From Halomonas litopenaei (GTDB taxonomy: Bacteria; Pseudomonadota; Gammaproteobacteria; Pseudomonadales; Halomonadaceae), in the NCBI RefSeq assembly GCF_017303055.1, contig NZ_JAEKJT010000011.1, positions 62,001 to 126,000 of the forward strand: a DNA stretch of 64,000 nucleotides, written 5' to 3'. The notes beneath the pieces are model-generated. The model had not been told where the DNA came from, did no database searches, and worked only from the letters and a program-made list of their open reading frames with translations. A program made the translations under genes and the position numbers. Below are positions 46,801 through 53,101 of this stretch, piece by piece. Within the stretch, counting starts at the first letter, position 1, and each line of letters begins with the position of its first letter.

Positions 46801-49800
46801 ACCGCCTCCTTGACCCCCATGACCAAGGTATCCAGCTCCCCCGTCGCCGACACGGAAAGCATGTAGGGGAAGGTAAATTGCCCGACCGTCGCGTCAAGGT
46901 CGAGCGAGGCGCTGCCGCCATGACGCCCACCATGATGGCTAGCATGGCGATAGTCTCCCTCCAGCAGCAGCATGATCTCCGGCTGCTCAAGAGTGTCAGC
47001 GAGGGCCTGGCTCAGTGCACTGATCAACAGTTCGTCCACGCGGCTATGAAAGCCGGCAGGCGCTTCCTTCAGCAGCACCAGGGTGTCTTCCGTCGACAGT
47101 GACCGAGTGACACGCTGCCACTCCTGGCTTGCCCCCGCGACAAGCGCGTCTGCCTCAACAGCATGCCTTTCACCGTCCAACGCAGCAGGTAACGTCTGGC
47201 CATCAAGCGTAGAGGCGCTTCCTGACGACTCCACCCACTGGCGAAAACTGCTGGTCTTGGCGGGTAGGGGCTCGCCCGCCAGCAGCCTTTGCAGATCCCG
47301 CCGCAGAATCTGCAGGGATGTACGATCTGCCAGCAAGGGATGAACGAACAGCATCAGCGCCCCAGGCTTTCCCGCTCTTGCCGTCAGCGCGGACTGCCAC
47401 AAGGGGTCCACCGCCACGTCACAAGCCATCCATTGGCGGGCCAAGGCCAGCGCCTGGGTCGTCACGTCATGGTCACACCCCTCGAGGGTCGCTAGCGCAG
47501 GCAAAGGGGCGTCGGCGATATAGTGCTGTTGCCATTCACCGTCAACCAGCAAGGGGCGACTACGCAGCATGTCGTGCTGATCTGCAAGCCGCCCCAGGGC
47601 GACCTTGATCTCCTGTTCACCGACGCCCTCTGGCGTTTCTACCAACACGAGCTGCCCCGAGTCACGTGCCAGCTTGAAAGCGTCGGTCAGCATACTGGTG
47701 GCGGCGCCAGCCTGGTAGGCGCCCGAAGACGCCTCCGCCACCGCCGCTGTGTCATGGTCCTGTGGCAACACGGTTAGCTGCTGCGCGTCCGGCTCCACCT
47801 GAGTTGCACTGTCTCCCTGACACCTGCCGGCACCGCTCGAAAGCCAGTGACGTTGGGTCGACGCCAAGGCGAAGGCTCCGGACAGCGTTCCCTGTTCCGC
47901 TTCATCGACGCTGATGCGTTGCTGCAGCAGTGCTGCGAGTGACGCGATGCGAGAGGCTTCGAAGAGATCGCGACCCTGCAGGCGAATGCCCGCCTGACGC
48001 AGACGCCCCACCAGCTGAATGGCAATGATGGAATCACCGCCAATCTGGAAAAAGTCATCCTCGATACCCACCCGCTCCAGGCCAAGTGCACTGGCCCAGT
48101 GTTCACACAGCGATTGCTCCAACGCGGTGCGAGGGGCCACGTACTGATCCTGGCCTATCGCCGTCTGGCTCGGGGCCGGCAACGCGCCCTTGTCCACCTT
48201 GCCGTTGATGGTCAACGGAATCGCGTCGATTCCCTGGATGCTTGTCGGCAGCATGTAGGGAGGAAGTCGCTCGGCCAGACGCTGCCTCAGGCTCGCCAGC
48301 TCGAGGCTCTGGCCGTCTACCATCACAACATAAGCCGCCAGCGCGTAATGCGGCGACTCCCCCCAGGCAATAACGGCCGCCTGGTGTACGTCAGGCTGGG
48401 CCACCAAGGCGGCTTCGATCTCGCCGAGCTCAATGCGGTAACCCCGCACCTTGACCTGGGTATCGTTACGTCCGAGGTATAGCAGGTGACCACTAGGCAA
48501 CCAGCGCACCAGGTCTCCGGTGCGGTAAAGTCGCGTATGCCCGAGGGCGCGCTGTTCATCCGTGGCAAAGGGGTTGTCGACGAAGCGCTCCCGGGTCAGC
48601 TCGTCCCGACCAAGATACCCCCGGGCAACACCAGCCCCACCTATGTAGAGCTCACCAATGGCGCCTATCGGCACCTCAGCCATGTGCTTGTCCAGTACAT
48701 GCGCCTGAACATTGACCAATGGCTTGCCAATCAGTGCCGCCGGATCACCGGGATGGTACTGGTGCTCGGTGGCACACACGGTGCCTTCGGTGGGTCCGTA
48801 CCCATTGAACAGGCGCCGCCCCTCTATAAAGAAACGATCCATCAACTTGGCGGTCGGCGCCTCCCCCGCGACCACCAGTGCCTTCAACGACGACCAACGC
48901 TTAGGATCGAGCTGGCCAAGCAGTACTGGCGGCAAGGTGGCCAGTTCTATCGCCTGCTGCTCGGCCAAGTGATCCAGCAATGCAGGATCGTGTCGTGCGG
49001 CCTGGGAGCAGATCACACTCTTCGCCCCCATCAGCATGCCGACGAACAACTCGGACACGCTGGCATCAAAAATGGTATCGGCATATAGCAGGCTGGAAGC
49101 GCAGGAAAGGCCATTGAGAGGTGCCTGCTGCGCAAGTACAAGATGCACTGCATGGCGGTGCTCCACCATTACACCTTTAGGCTGCCCAGTGGTACCCGAG
49201 GTGTAGATGACATAGGCGAGATGGTGATCGCTGGCCACCTTAGGGGGGCGTGTCTCTTCACCTAACCAGGCGGCGTCCGGTGTCATCGTCAACACGATGG
49301 GGCTATCGGTCACGCCGCTCAGGCCATCGCGCAGTCGCTCCTGATATTGCGCATGACACAAGATGAACGCAGGAGCGGCATCTGCCGCGATAAAACCCAG
49401 GCGCTCGCCAGGGTGCTCTGGCGACAGTGGGAGATAACCGGCGCCTGCCTTCAGCGCACCGAGTATCGCGACCACGAGATCCACGGTGCGATCCAGATAG
49501 AGTCCTACCAAGGAATCTGGCGCCAGCGCGCTTCCGCGCTGCTGCTCACTCTGGAGCCGCAGTCCATGCGCCACACGGTTGGAGAGCACATCGAGTTCCG
49601 CAAAGCTCAGGGTCACCTGGCCGTCGGTCAACGCTGGCGCCTGTGGCGTCTGACGTACCTGGGCCTCGAACATATCGGTCAGGGTCGTGCCCACGGGCAA
49701 GGGAGCCGTAGCCGAGTTCCACTGACGCATTGCGGCGAGATCATCTGCACTGGGAAGACACAGACTGGCGACCGTACGGTCCGCTGCCCGCACGCCTCGC

Positions 49801-51104
49801 GCCATGAGATCGATCATGGCACTCATCATCTGCTCGGCATCCGACTCACTGAAGTAGTGATCGGAATAGATCAAACGAATCTGCAGGCTCCTGCCACTAC
49901 CGTAGTCCAGCAGCTTGATCTGCAGTGGAAGGATCACATCCGTGGGATTGAGCTCTTCTGTATAGGACGCCACCTGATCGTCAAAATTGTTGTACATCAT
50001 GACGATGTCGCAGTGATCCTGAGTGCTGTCCTGCTGCATTCGCCGCACTTCGGCGGCCGGATAGCAGCCGTGTCTGAATGCCTTGAGGGTGTTTCGCCCC
50101 GCTCTCGCCACCAGGTCGGAGAACGACGCCTCTCGCATCTCTGTGACTGGACAGTGCACCAAGGCCGCATTCGCCTGCATCCCGATGGTCTGCTCTGCAC
50201 TCTTGCCGCGACGCCCATGGAGAGCCAGACCAAAGACCAGGCTATCTCCCGCCGTCTGTGTCGCAAAATGACAGCCACAGGCAGCTATCAAGACGCTCAG
50301 GGGGCTGGCACCCGTGCTTTCACAATATTCTTTGATCGAGCGGTTCACCGCTTCAGGTAGATCTCGGTTCAGCCACTTTCCTTGCTGCTTGGTAGAGCTT
50401 CGGTACCAGGCATTCAGACGCGTCACCTCGTGGGATGACAGAAAGTCACGCCAATACGCCTCGTCCTTGCGATACCTGGAAGAGCTCAAATACTCGCGAG
50501 CCGAATAGACTTGTGGCAGATAGGCGGGAGACGCCTTCAACCACTCGACACTGGCGTCATCGAGAAGACATTGATACGCCTTTCTCAATGATTCTCGCAG
50601 CACCGCCAGGCCAACACCATCGACAAAAACGTGGTGAGTCATCAAGCACAGAAAGTAGGAATTATCACCCAACCCTAGCAAGCTTAAAGACACAGGACCT
50701 GTGGATCTATCCGTAAAGTCTGGCGCCCCACCAATCTGCTGTTTCATCCATTCCCTGGCGGCTGACCGGGGATCTTCTGCCTGAGAAAAGTCCAGGCATT
50801 CCAGTGATGTCTTCAGTTCACCAAACGGCAGCACCTGCTGGCCTACGCTCCCGTCAGGAGCGATCTCCAGCACCAGCCGCAGGCAATCGTGCTGCTTGAC
50901 CAACAGCGTCCAGGCGTCAGCCAGGCGTTCCACTTCGCTCTGAGAACCCAAGCGAACTTCATCGTACCACCCCAGTCGAAACTTCGAACTCTTCGGCTCG
51001 ATCATCTGGGAGACATAGACGCCTTCCTGGACAGGATGTAGAGGATGGATAGCGGATTCTCTTGATGCATCTGAGAGCAATGAAGCAGACATGATCTTGG
51101 GCAC
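37875..51104 (-). CDS. Three-module nonribosomal peptide synthetase, C-A-T-E*-C-A-T-E-C-A-T-TE
   Basis: 4409 aa (4405 if the ATG at 51092 is used; neither start has a good ribosome site). Domains: C1 15-455 (HHVFVDG 157-163), A1 478-985, T1 with S1025, E-like 1075-1560, C2 1590-2030 (HHAISDG 1733-1739), A2 2053-2560, T2 with S2602, E2 2655-3075 (HHLVVDA 2784-2790; FNYLGQF 2989), C3 3098-3545 (HHAVTDG 3239-3245), A3 3565-4065, T3 with S4112, TE 4172-4400 (GWSLGG with S4243, D4270, H4385). The first E domain has HP in place of HH and should be inactive. Ten-residue A codes read by alignment to GrsA: A1 DASTVAGVCK, A2 and A3 both DAFIVGAVCK; A1 resembles aromatic (Tyr/Phe) pockets, A2/A3 are hydrophobic and unassigned. 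The C1 domain before A1 suggests N-acylation or an upstream partner. Predicted product: an N-capped tripeptide with the second residue epimerised, released by TE. No exporter, receptor or tailoring gene adjoins it. Confidence 0.93.
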   Translation of the reverse strand: MPKIMSASLLSDASRESAIHPLHPVQEGVYVSQMIEPKSSKFRLGWYDEVRLGSQSEVERLADAWTLLVKQHDCLRLVLEIAPDGSVGQQVLPFGELKTSLECLDFSQAEDPRSAAREWMKQQIGGAPDFTDRSTGPVSLSLLGLGDNSYFLCLMTHHVFVDGVGLAVLRESLRKAYQCLLDDASVEWLKASPAYLPQVYSAREYLSSSRYRKDEAYWRDFLSSHEVTRLNAWYRSSTKQQGKWLNRDLPEAVNRSIKEYCESTGASPLSVLIAACGCHFATQTAGDSLVFGLALHGRRGKSAEQTIGMQANAALVHCPVTEMREASFSDLVARAGRNTLKAFRHGCYPAAEVRRMQQDSTQDHCDIVMMYNNFDDQVASYTEELNPTDVILPLQIKLLDYGSGRSLQIRLIYSDHYFSESDAEQMMSAMIDLMARGVRAADRTVASLCLPSADDLAAMRQWNSATAPLPVGTTLTDMFEAQVRQTPQAPALTDGQVTLSFAELDVLSNRVAHGLRLQSEQQRGSALAPDSLVGLYLDRTVDLVVAILGALKAGAGYLPLSPEHPGERLGFIAADAAPAFILCHAQYQERLRDGLSGVTDSPIVLTMTPDAAWLGEETRPPKVASDHHLAYVIYTSGTTGQPKGVMVEHRHAVHLVLAQQAPLNGLSCASSLLYADTIFDASVSELFVGMLMGAKSVICSQAARHDPALLDHLAEQQAIELATLPPVLLGQLDPKRWSSLKALVVAGEAPTAKLMDRFFIEGRRLFNGYGPTEGTVCATEHQYHPGDPAALIGKPLVNVQAHVLDKHMAEVPIGAIGELYIGGAGVARGYLGRDELTRERFVDNPFATDEQRALGHTRLYRTGDLVRWLPSGHLLYLGRNDTQVKVRGYRIELGEIEAALVAQPDVHQAAVIAWGESPHYALAAYVVMVDGQSLELASLRQRLAERLPPYMLPTSIQGIDAIPLTINGKVDKGALPAPSQTAIGQDQYVAPRTALEQSLCEHWASALGLERVGIEDDFFQIGGDSIIAIQLVGRLRQAGIRLQGRDLFEASRIASLAALLQQRISVDEAEQGTLSGAFALASTQRHWLSSGAGRCQGDSATQVEPDAQQLTVLPQDHDTAAVAEASSGAYQAGAATSMLTDAFKLARDSGQLVLVETPEGVGEQEIKVALGRLADQHDMLRSRPLLVDGEWQQHYIADAPLPALATLEGCDHDVTTQALALARQWMACDVAVDPLWQSALTARAGKPGALMLFVHPLLADRTSLQILRRDLQRLLAGEPLPAKTSSFRQWVESSGSASTLDGQTLPAALDGERHAVEADALVAGASQEWQRVTRSLSTEDTLVLLKEAPAGFHSRVDELLISALSQALADTLEQPEIMLLLEGDYRHASHHGGRHGGSASLDLDATVGQFTFPYMLSVSATGELDTLVMGVKEAVRAHLNCALAPMVQGGSSAPLLRPSPAPLPDTSSLSALQGGAQSLASFCFLGDVAEDTQHLLDAELSGTVDPGPAGESMARVQVQVVSRVVGGELQVDLVTCLGAETACTLAESFLTRLAEVVQLALEASRGSGRHTPSDFAIQGISMERWLRLTDRRDVEAVYVATSLQKGMISHALNYPEDDAYRVQVLVDYTAGVNLDQYRRAWELLVAQYESLRIGFDWDGDEILQLAERQIVLSDRHFRVRDLSSVRPEDHEHIVEEARQADRDEGFDLSLPGLFRVTVFSRGESNATVLITVHHAISDGWSTSLLWQSLHGFYDALAQGRCPTVCRDRAYGAAQRHYLNHRRRSAAWWQQKRNTWQGPTTLDGLLAGRGWREARVVQQPLSSALTVDEDLYRRMQALCHASGLTFNTLVQMAWHKLLQGFSGATQTITGMTLSGRDLPVEGIENSIGLYINTLPLVIDWDAKATVRDVLNAVQRATVDMNTYTEVSLAELQEGGQRLFHSLVVFENYPAPAEGGALEQTRSVRAIQEKLDYPLALVAREMGGKLIFRLDSDSRWLSDADAMALLQRLVRVIGQVVEAPDAHHVDLSLLLKGERELIQHWNATSAPRRSGATLHGLFEAQVARTPEATALVDEHTSLTYRELDARANQVAHGLRHEYASAHAGQPMAPDTRVGLYLDRRVDMIVAILGILKAGGAYVPLSPEHPRDRSVFMADDAKLGVLLCQQEYQARWSECMEEVASKPVLLTMAADAYWLGASEPVAPMAQEDHLAYVIYTSGTTGTPKGVMIEHRHAVHLVAAQQERFGVLDCTTSLLYADIIFDASVFELFVSLASGLRCVLCSQEARRDVALLNDLAETHQIELTILPPVMLGQLDPVCWRSLKTLVVGGEAPVRDFLDRFHREDLRLFNAYGPTEGTVCATAHRYQPGDPSAKIGKPLTNVQVHVLDEQMAPVPVGAVGELYIGGAGVGRGYLHRDALTRERFVADPFAGASTHGEQGARLYRTGDMVRWLQDGSLIYLGRNDDQVKIRGYRIELGEVETALTSQPEISQAVVVAHGQPGQQSLAAYVILAPERTISMAELRHRLAERLPSYMMPASCTCIDAIPLTINGKLDRQALPEPEEEDRQQSYVAPRTTLEATLCEHWARVLGRERVGIEDDFFQIGGDSIISIQLVARLRQAGIALQGRDIFDAPRISSLAARLAQRQDGADIDAEQGRLAGTFSLLPIQSWFFEQEFAQPGHWNQAFMVAIPERVTVPELQEALVALSHQHDMLCCRFVREKSGYRQCYAPDMMPAPVITLSVTEGDDEWLQQELTRHQSQFDIERGPLWQVIHLSGYDDGRSRLCFALHHLVVDAVSWRILARDLVQLLEGGSLPSKTTSYRQWVAAVHRYAQEHTEQASYWRHVVAADGGEQWLEERCQQQALQAPASATLEFSREDTDALLHQAPAGYHTQINDLLVSAVSLALADVLKQSDVTLLLEGHGRQPLDDRIDLSSTLGWFTVQYPVRVNTEGDTEEVIIRTKEGLRGIPDGGLGFGALKQAGWLPEASMPRISFNYLGQFSAPQQATYGLVVEPCGRAMSPDNRDRFVININGAVLDDQLFFDVTTQLGESVSIEVRDRLQERLQEVAATAMGAARSGGVRTPSDFDVTGLTLSRLSSLEQRYDVEALYAANSLQVGMIFHALNHPEDDAYRVQLLVDYSEGLRIDHYRRAWELLVEHYPSLRIGFDWEEGDILQVVARSLTLDEHCFRLRDISDVPLEEHDRTIEEIQAQDRLESFDLSRPGLFRVTLIQRGTHGVTVLVNTHHAVTDGWSTALLWQSLHGYFDAIERGEHPRPGRDDAYAEAQRYQLRQADATRSYWAAKKVTWEGETSLEGLLEGREWRDTRVIRSPVAAGLVLEERVQDGMQSLCHELGVTLNTIVQTAWHKLLQVYSGASQTITGMTLSGRDIAVQGIEQSAGLFINTLPLVIDWPADGRVRDVLATVQATTLEMNTHCGIPLAELQPGAQRLFHSLVVFENYPVAKADGESGDAKRHVRGAQEKVNYPLSLIVFMDQGRLSFKLESDASWLNEDNAQRLLERLTHVVGQMVHIAATGGRHSEIELLLKEEKEQLLDQWNSTHQPLTSAMTLHGLFEDQVARTPDAIALVDDAVQLSYAQLNSRANRVAHGLRKQHAELFQRPITADTLIGLYLDRDVDLVVAILGILKAGAAYVPMSPEHPNERSRFIVEDAGLGLVLCHEQYRSRLQEWWSDMAQMPGLVTLTDDAAWLGSEDDATGGATPDSLAYVIYTSGTTGVPKGAMIEHRHAVNLVAAQRQRFGVEECATSLLFADVIFDASVFELFVSLACGLRCVVCSHEVRRDVLELDRVAKEQKIELAILPPVMLGQLDPSHWRSLKTLVVGGEAPVTELLDGFYRDDLRLYNAYGPTEAAVCATAHRYHPGDAAQQIGTPLLNTQVYVLDQGMRPVPVGATGELYIGGAGVGRGYLNRDSLTQERFLENPLAPEPDARCSGSHRLYRTGDLVRWLPDGGLLYLGRNDAQVKIRGNRIELGEIEAALTAQPEVRQAVVVAYGDAGQQSLAAYVVSAEEQQIEVATLKQRLSERLPSYMVPASCQFIDAIPLTINGKLNRKALPAPTLEGSAQAYVAPRTSLEAQLCQQWQEVLGHERVGVEDDFFLLGGDSIKLIKLTSLMRAQAGHTVSVSAFYRYTTVSQLAEFIASGEGEELSMLMRFLGGGRESGSKLFMVHAGYGNSDVYRTLVDAMGEHYACYGIDNYNHTVVQPEASLINIAALYLKVMEEHLAVDEEVRLLGWSLGGNIATEMAWQLEQRGFTKVRLYLLDTYFNMGDADFLGNAKDVRDDFEKELVNKGIPPDEFLLNRWEELYEVNRDMLRSAHERALTSTQVVLFKALEEVAPVEGRPGGVPDDLVLSSVFDNNVAEFSRSVPALIPCPGVTHMGMLDAVDWIAEVLVNDLTDPLKT
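46425..47882 (-). other. Degenerate epimerisation domain of NRPS module 1
   Basis: Codes for residues 1075-1560. It aligns with the intact E domain of module 2 (shared LADQHDML/LSHQHDML, LPAKTSSFRQW/LPSKTTSYRQW, APAGFHS/APAGYHT, LLLEG) but has H-P-L-L-A-D-R-T-S (H1255-S1263) instead of H-H-x-x-x-D-x-x-S, T-V-G-Q-F-T-F-P-Y-M instead of T-L-G-W-F-T-V-Q-Y-P, C-F-L-G-D instead of N-Y-L-G-Q, and an insertion of about 50 residues after 1090. Confidence 0.85.
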
Positions 51105-51417
51105 TCAATTAACGGACTTATTCCGCCATAGATAACCCAACACCACCCACAAAAACACCCTGAACGACATCCAGAGTCAATCACTGACAAAAAAAGGTAC
51201 GACAAAGCACAGGCCAGGCTAAAAGTGCATAAATATCGCACGGACATCCCACGCAAAAAAGCCAATATAAACGCAAACAAGAGCCACAACAACCACACAA
51301 GAAACAGCGCAAAAAGTCCAAAAAAACGCAGAAATGTATGAAACATCATCTACTGAATGATGAATTTTCTCACACCACAAAAGACATTAACTGCTTCAAT
51401 AGAATCTGTTATATCGG

Positions 51418-51446
51418 TTTATCTTTATTAGGTATGACCAAGTCAA
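51418..51446 (-). promoter_or_regulatory. Candidate NRPS promoter
   Basis: Minus strand TTGACT, 17-bp spacer, GATAAA. It would give a 5' leader of about 310 nt before the NRPS start. Confidence 0.5.
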
Positions 51447-51630
51447 TATGCACACACATCACTAACATTGATGGGAACAGCAAGAACAACACATAGCTGC
51501 CCTGACCTTTCCCCTCATCAGCCGCTCGTTGAAAAGGATCTTACTCGCACCCAGCGCCGAGCCCAGTGCCGAGCCCAGTGCCTTAGAACAGCCGCTCGTC
51601 TCGGGAGTGACGAGAGCTACCGACAAAGAA

Positions 51631-51657
51631 AACCGCCAGACCATTGGTCTGGCGGTT
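51631..51657 (-). terminator. Intrinsic terminator of the dehydrogenase gene
   Basis: 12-bp perfect stem AACCGCCAGACC / GGTCTGGCGGTT with a 3-nt loop, about 80 bp after the stop at 51737; on the minus strand TTCTTTGTC follows. Confidence 0.75.
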
Positions 51658-51736
51658 TCGCCGTTGATTCAGCCGAACGCTATACCGAGCCTCCAAATCA
51701 TCAAGCCCCAATATCACCAAGCCCCTGTATCAAGCC

Positions 51737-52825
51737 CTATGTGCGCCCCAACTGATCCAGCACCGCTTCGGTGAAGACTCGACATCCCGCCTGTCCGCCA
51801 AACTCGCGGGGGCGGTGCAGGCCAGCTTCCAGCACCTTATCAATCGCCAGGCGAAAACGCTCCGCCGCCAGCGACAGTCGCTCATCATGGTGGCCCGAGG
51901 CCAACCATTCGAGCATCATGGCCCCGGACAGCAGTGTCGCGATCGGGTTGGCGGCATCCTGCCCGGCAATATCCGGTGCGCTGCCGTGGGCTCCCTGGAA
52001 CAGGCCATGTCGGTCACCAAGTTCCGCCGATGGCGATACGCCCATACCGCCCACGGTGGCAGCACCAAGATCGGAAATGATATCGCCGAAAAGGTTCTCT
52101 GCGACGATGACATCATAGAAGTCGGGACGTTTGACCAGGTGGACCGTCATGGCGTCCACGTAAGCGTAGTCCCGCTCAATGTCATCGAAGTCGACGCTGA
52201 CCTGGTCACAGACCCGTCGAAAGAAGGCGTAGCTTCTCAAGATATTGGCCTTGTCGCAGACGGTCACGCGGTGCTTTCCATCGCGAGGGGCACCTTGACG
52301 TCGGCGCGACAACTCACAGGCGAAGCGCGCTACCCGTTCGGTCCCCTTGCGAGTGATCACCAGACTATCGCTGGCCATCTCGTCTCTGAGCACCACCCCC
52401 GCTCCGCGGCTGGCATACAGCCCTTCAGTGTTCTCACGCACGATCACGTAGTCGATGGTGCCGGGCTGGTGATGCCTCAGCGGCGACTCCACCCCAGGCA
52501 GCAGCCGAATGGGCCGCACGTTGGCATACAGGTCAAGGCCAAAGCGCAGCTTCAAGTGAAGGTCGTTGCCCACTTCGGTGCCATCGTCATAGGTCACCCC
52601 AGGAAGCCCCGCAGCCCCGTGCAGAATGGCATGGCTGTCTCGGCATGCCGCCAGCGTCTCTGCAGGTAACACCTCTCCGGTCTTTTGATAGTGACCTGCA
52701 CCACCATCCAACCACTCAAACGTCAGTACATCCGGCCCCAGCAGGGCGTCCAGCACCCTTACCGTAGCCTCAGTGACCTCTGGGCCAATGCCATCACCGG
52801 CAATGGTTGCGATGCGATAGCTCAC
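51737..52825 (-). CDS. Isocitrate/isopropylmalate-family dehydrogenase (tartrate-dehydrogenase-like)
   Basis: 362 aa from a GTG at 52825 (V-S-Y-R-I-A-T-I-A-G-D-G-I-G-P-E-V) with AGAGGA upstream; the in-frame extension upstream is not family-like. NAD-dependent beta-decarboxylating dehydrogenase: substrate arginines and the Y-V-I-V-R-E-N-T-E-G-L-Y motif, catalytic K in C-D-K-A-N-I-L, D-A-M-T-V-H and the Mg-binding N-L-F-G-D-I-I-S-D-L. Substrate could be tartrate, malate, 3-isopropylmalate or isocitrate; absence of leuCD and the TtuC-like overall look favour a tartrate/D-malate-type enzyme. Single gene. Confidence 0.82.
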   Translation of the reverse strand: MSYRIATIAGDGIGPEVTEATVRVLDALLGPDVLTFEWLDGGAGHYQKTGEVLPAETLAACRDSHAILHGAAGLPGVTYDDGTEVGNDLHLKLRFGLDLYANVRPIRLLPGVESPLRHHQPGTIDYVIVRENTEGLYASRGAGVVLRDEMASDSLVITRKGTERVARFACELSRRRQGAPRDGKHRVTVCDKANILRSYAFFRRVCDQVSVDFDDIERDYAYVDAMTVHLVKRPDFYDVIVAENLFGDIISDLGAATVGGMGVSPSAELGDRHGLFQGAHGSAPDIAGQDAANPIATLLSGAMMLEWLASGHHDERLSLAAERFRLAIDKVLEAGLHRPREFGGQAGCRVFTEAVLDQLGRT

Positions 52826-52956
52826 GTGGCGTCCTCTTATGGTTATTGTGTTCAAGAGAACGATCATAACGCATGATTCGGGCATGCTCGGAGAGCATCT
52901 TTCCAACGACGGGTAGACAACGGTTCGCACCGACATCGTGTTTGCTTGCCGATCGC

Positions 52957-53101
52957 TAGGGTTTGTACGAAAAGTCGACGAGCGAAGGTTAGACAAGGAA
53001 AAAATCGGTGAGAAAGCGCAGTTTACAGGGTGTAAATGAGCATTTTGATCCGATTTTTAACGCCGTATTACCGAGCGCAGGCACTTTTCAGACAAGCCCT
53101 A
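52957..53101. mobile_element. MITE-like element, 145 bp
   Basis: Ends are TA + GGGTTTGTACGAAAAGT on the left and, reversed, TA + GGGCTTGTCTGAAAAGT on the right (14 of 17 identical). The interior is itself palindromic: AAAAATCGG (53000-53008) pairs with CCGATTTTT (53050-53058) around TTTACA-GGG-TGTAAA (53022-53036). No coding capacity. The right end supplies the TAG stop (minus strand) of the PaiB-like gene. Confidence 0.8.

Larger units (their letters stand above)
51105..51736. other. AT-rich intergenic region upstream of the NRPS
   Basis: 632 bp. From 51105 to about 51480 it is clearly AT-rich against the GC-rich background and A/C-biased on the plus strand. It contains the NRPS promoter candidate, a CATCAT/ATGATG dyad (51344-51362), a short GCCGAGCCCAGT duplication near 51555-51580 and the dehydrogenase terminator. 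No convincing gene. Confidence 0.65.

Noticed and set aside
51002..51349. 115-codon hydrophobic frame on the minus strand upstream of and overlapping the NRPS start
   Set aside because: Phe/Leu/Cys content follows from the T-rich strand composition; no ribosome site before its ATG and a 103-bp overlap with the NRPS in another frame.
51105..51480. Fur box upstream of the NRPS (siderophore hypothesis)
   Set aside because: No GATAATGATAATC-like sequence found in the AT-rich leader, and there is no receptor, exporter or hydroxylase gene nearby.
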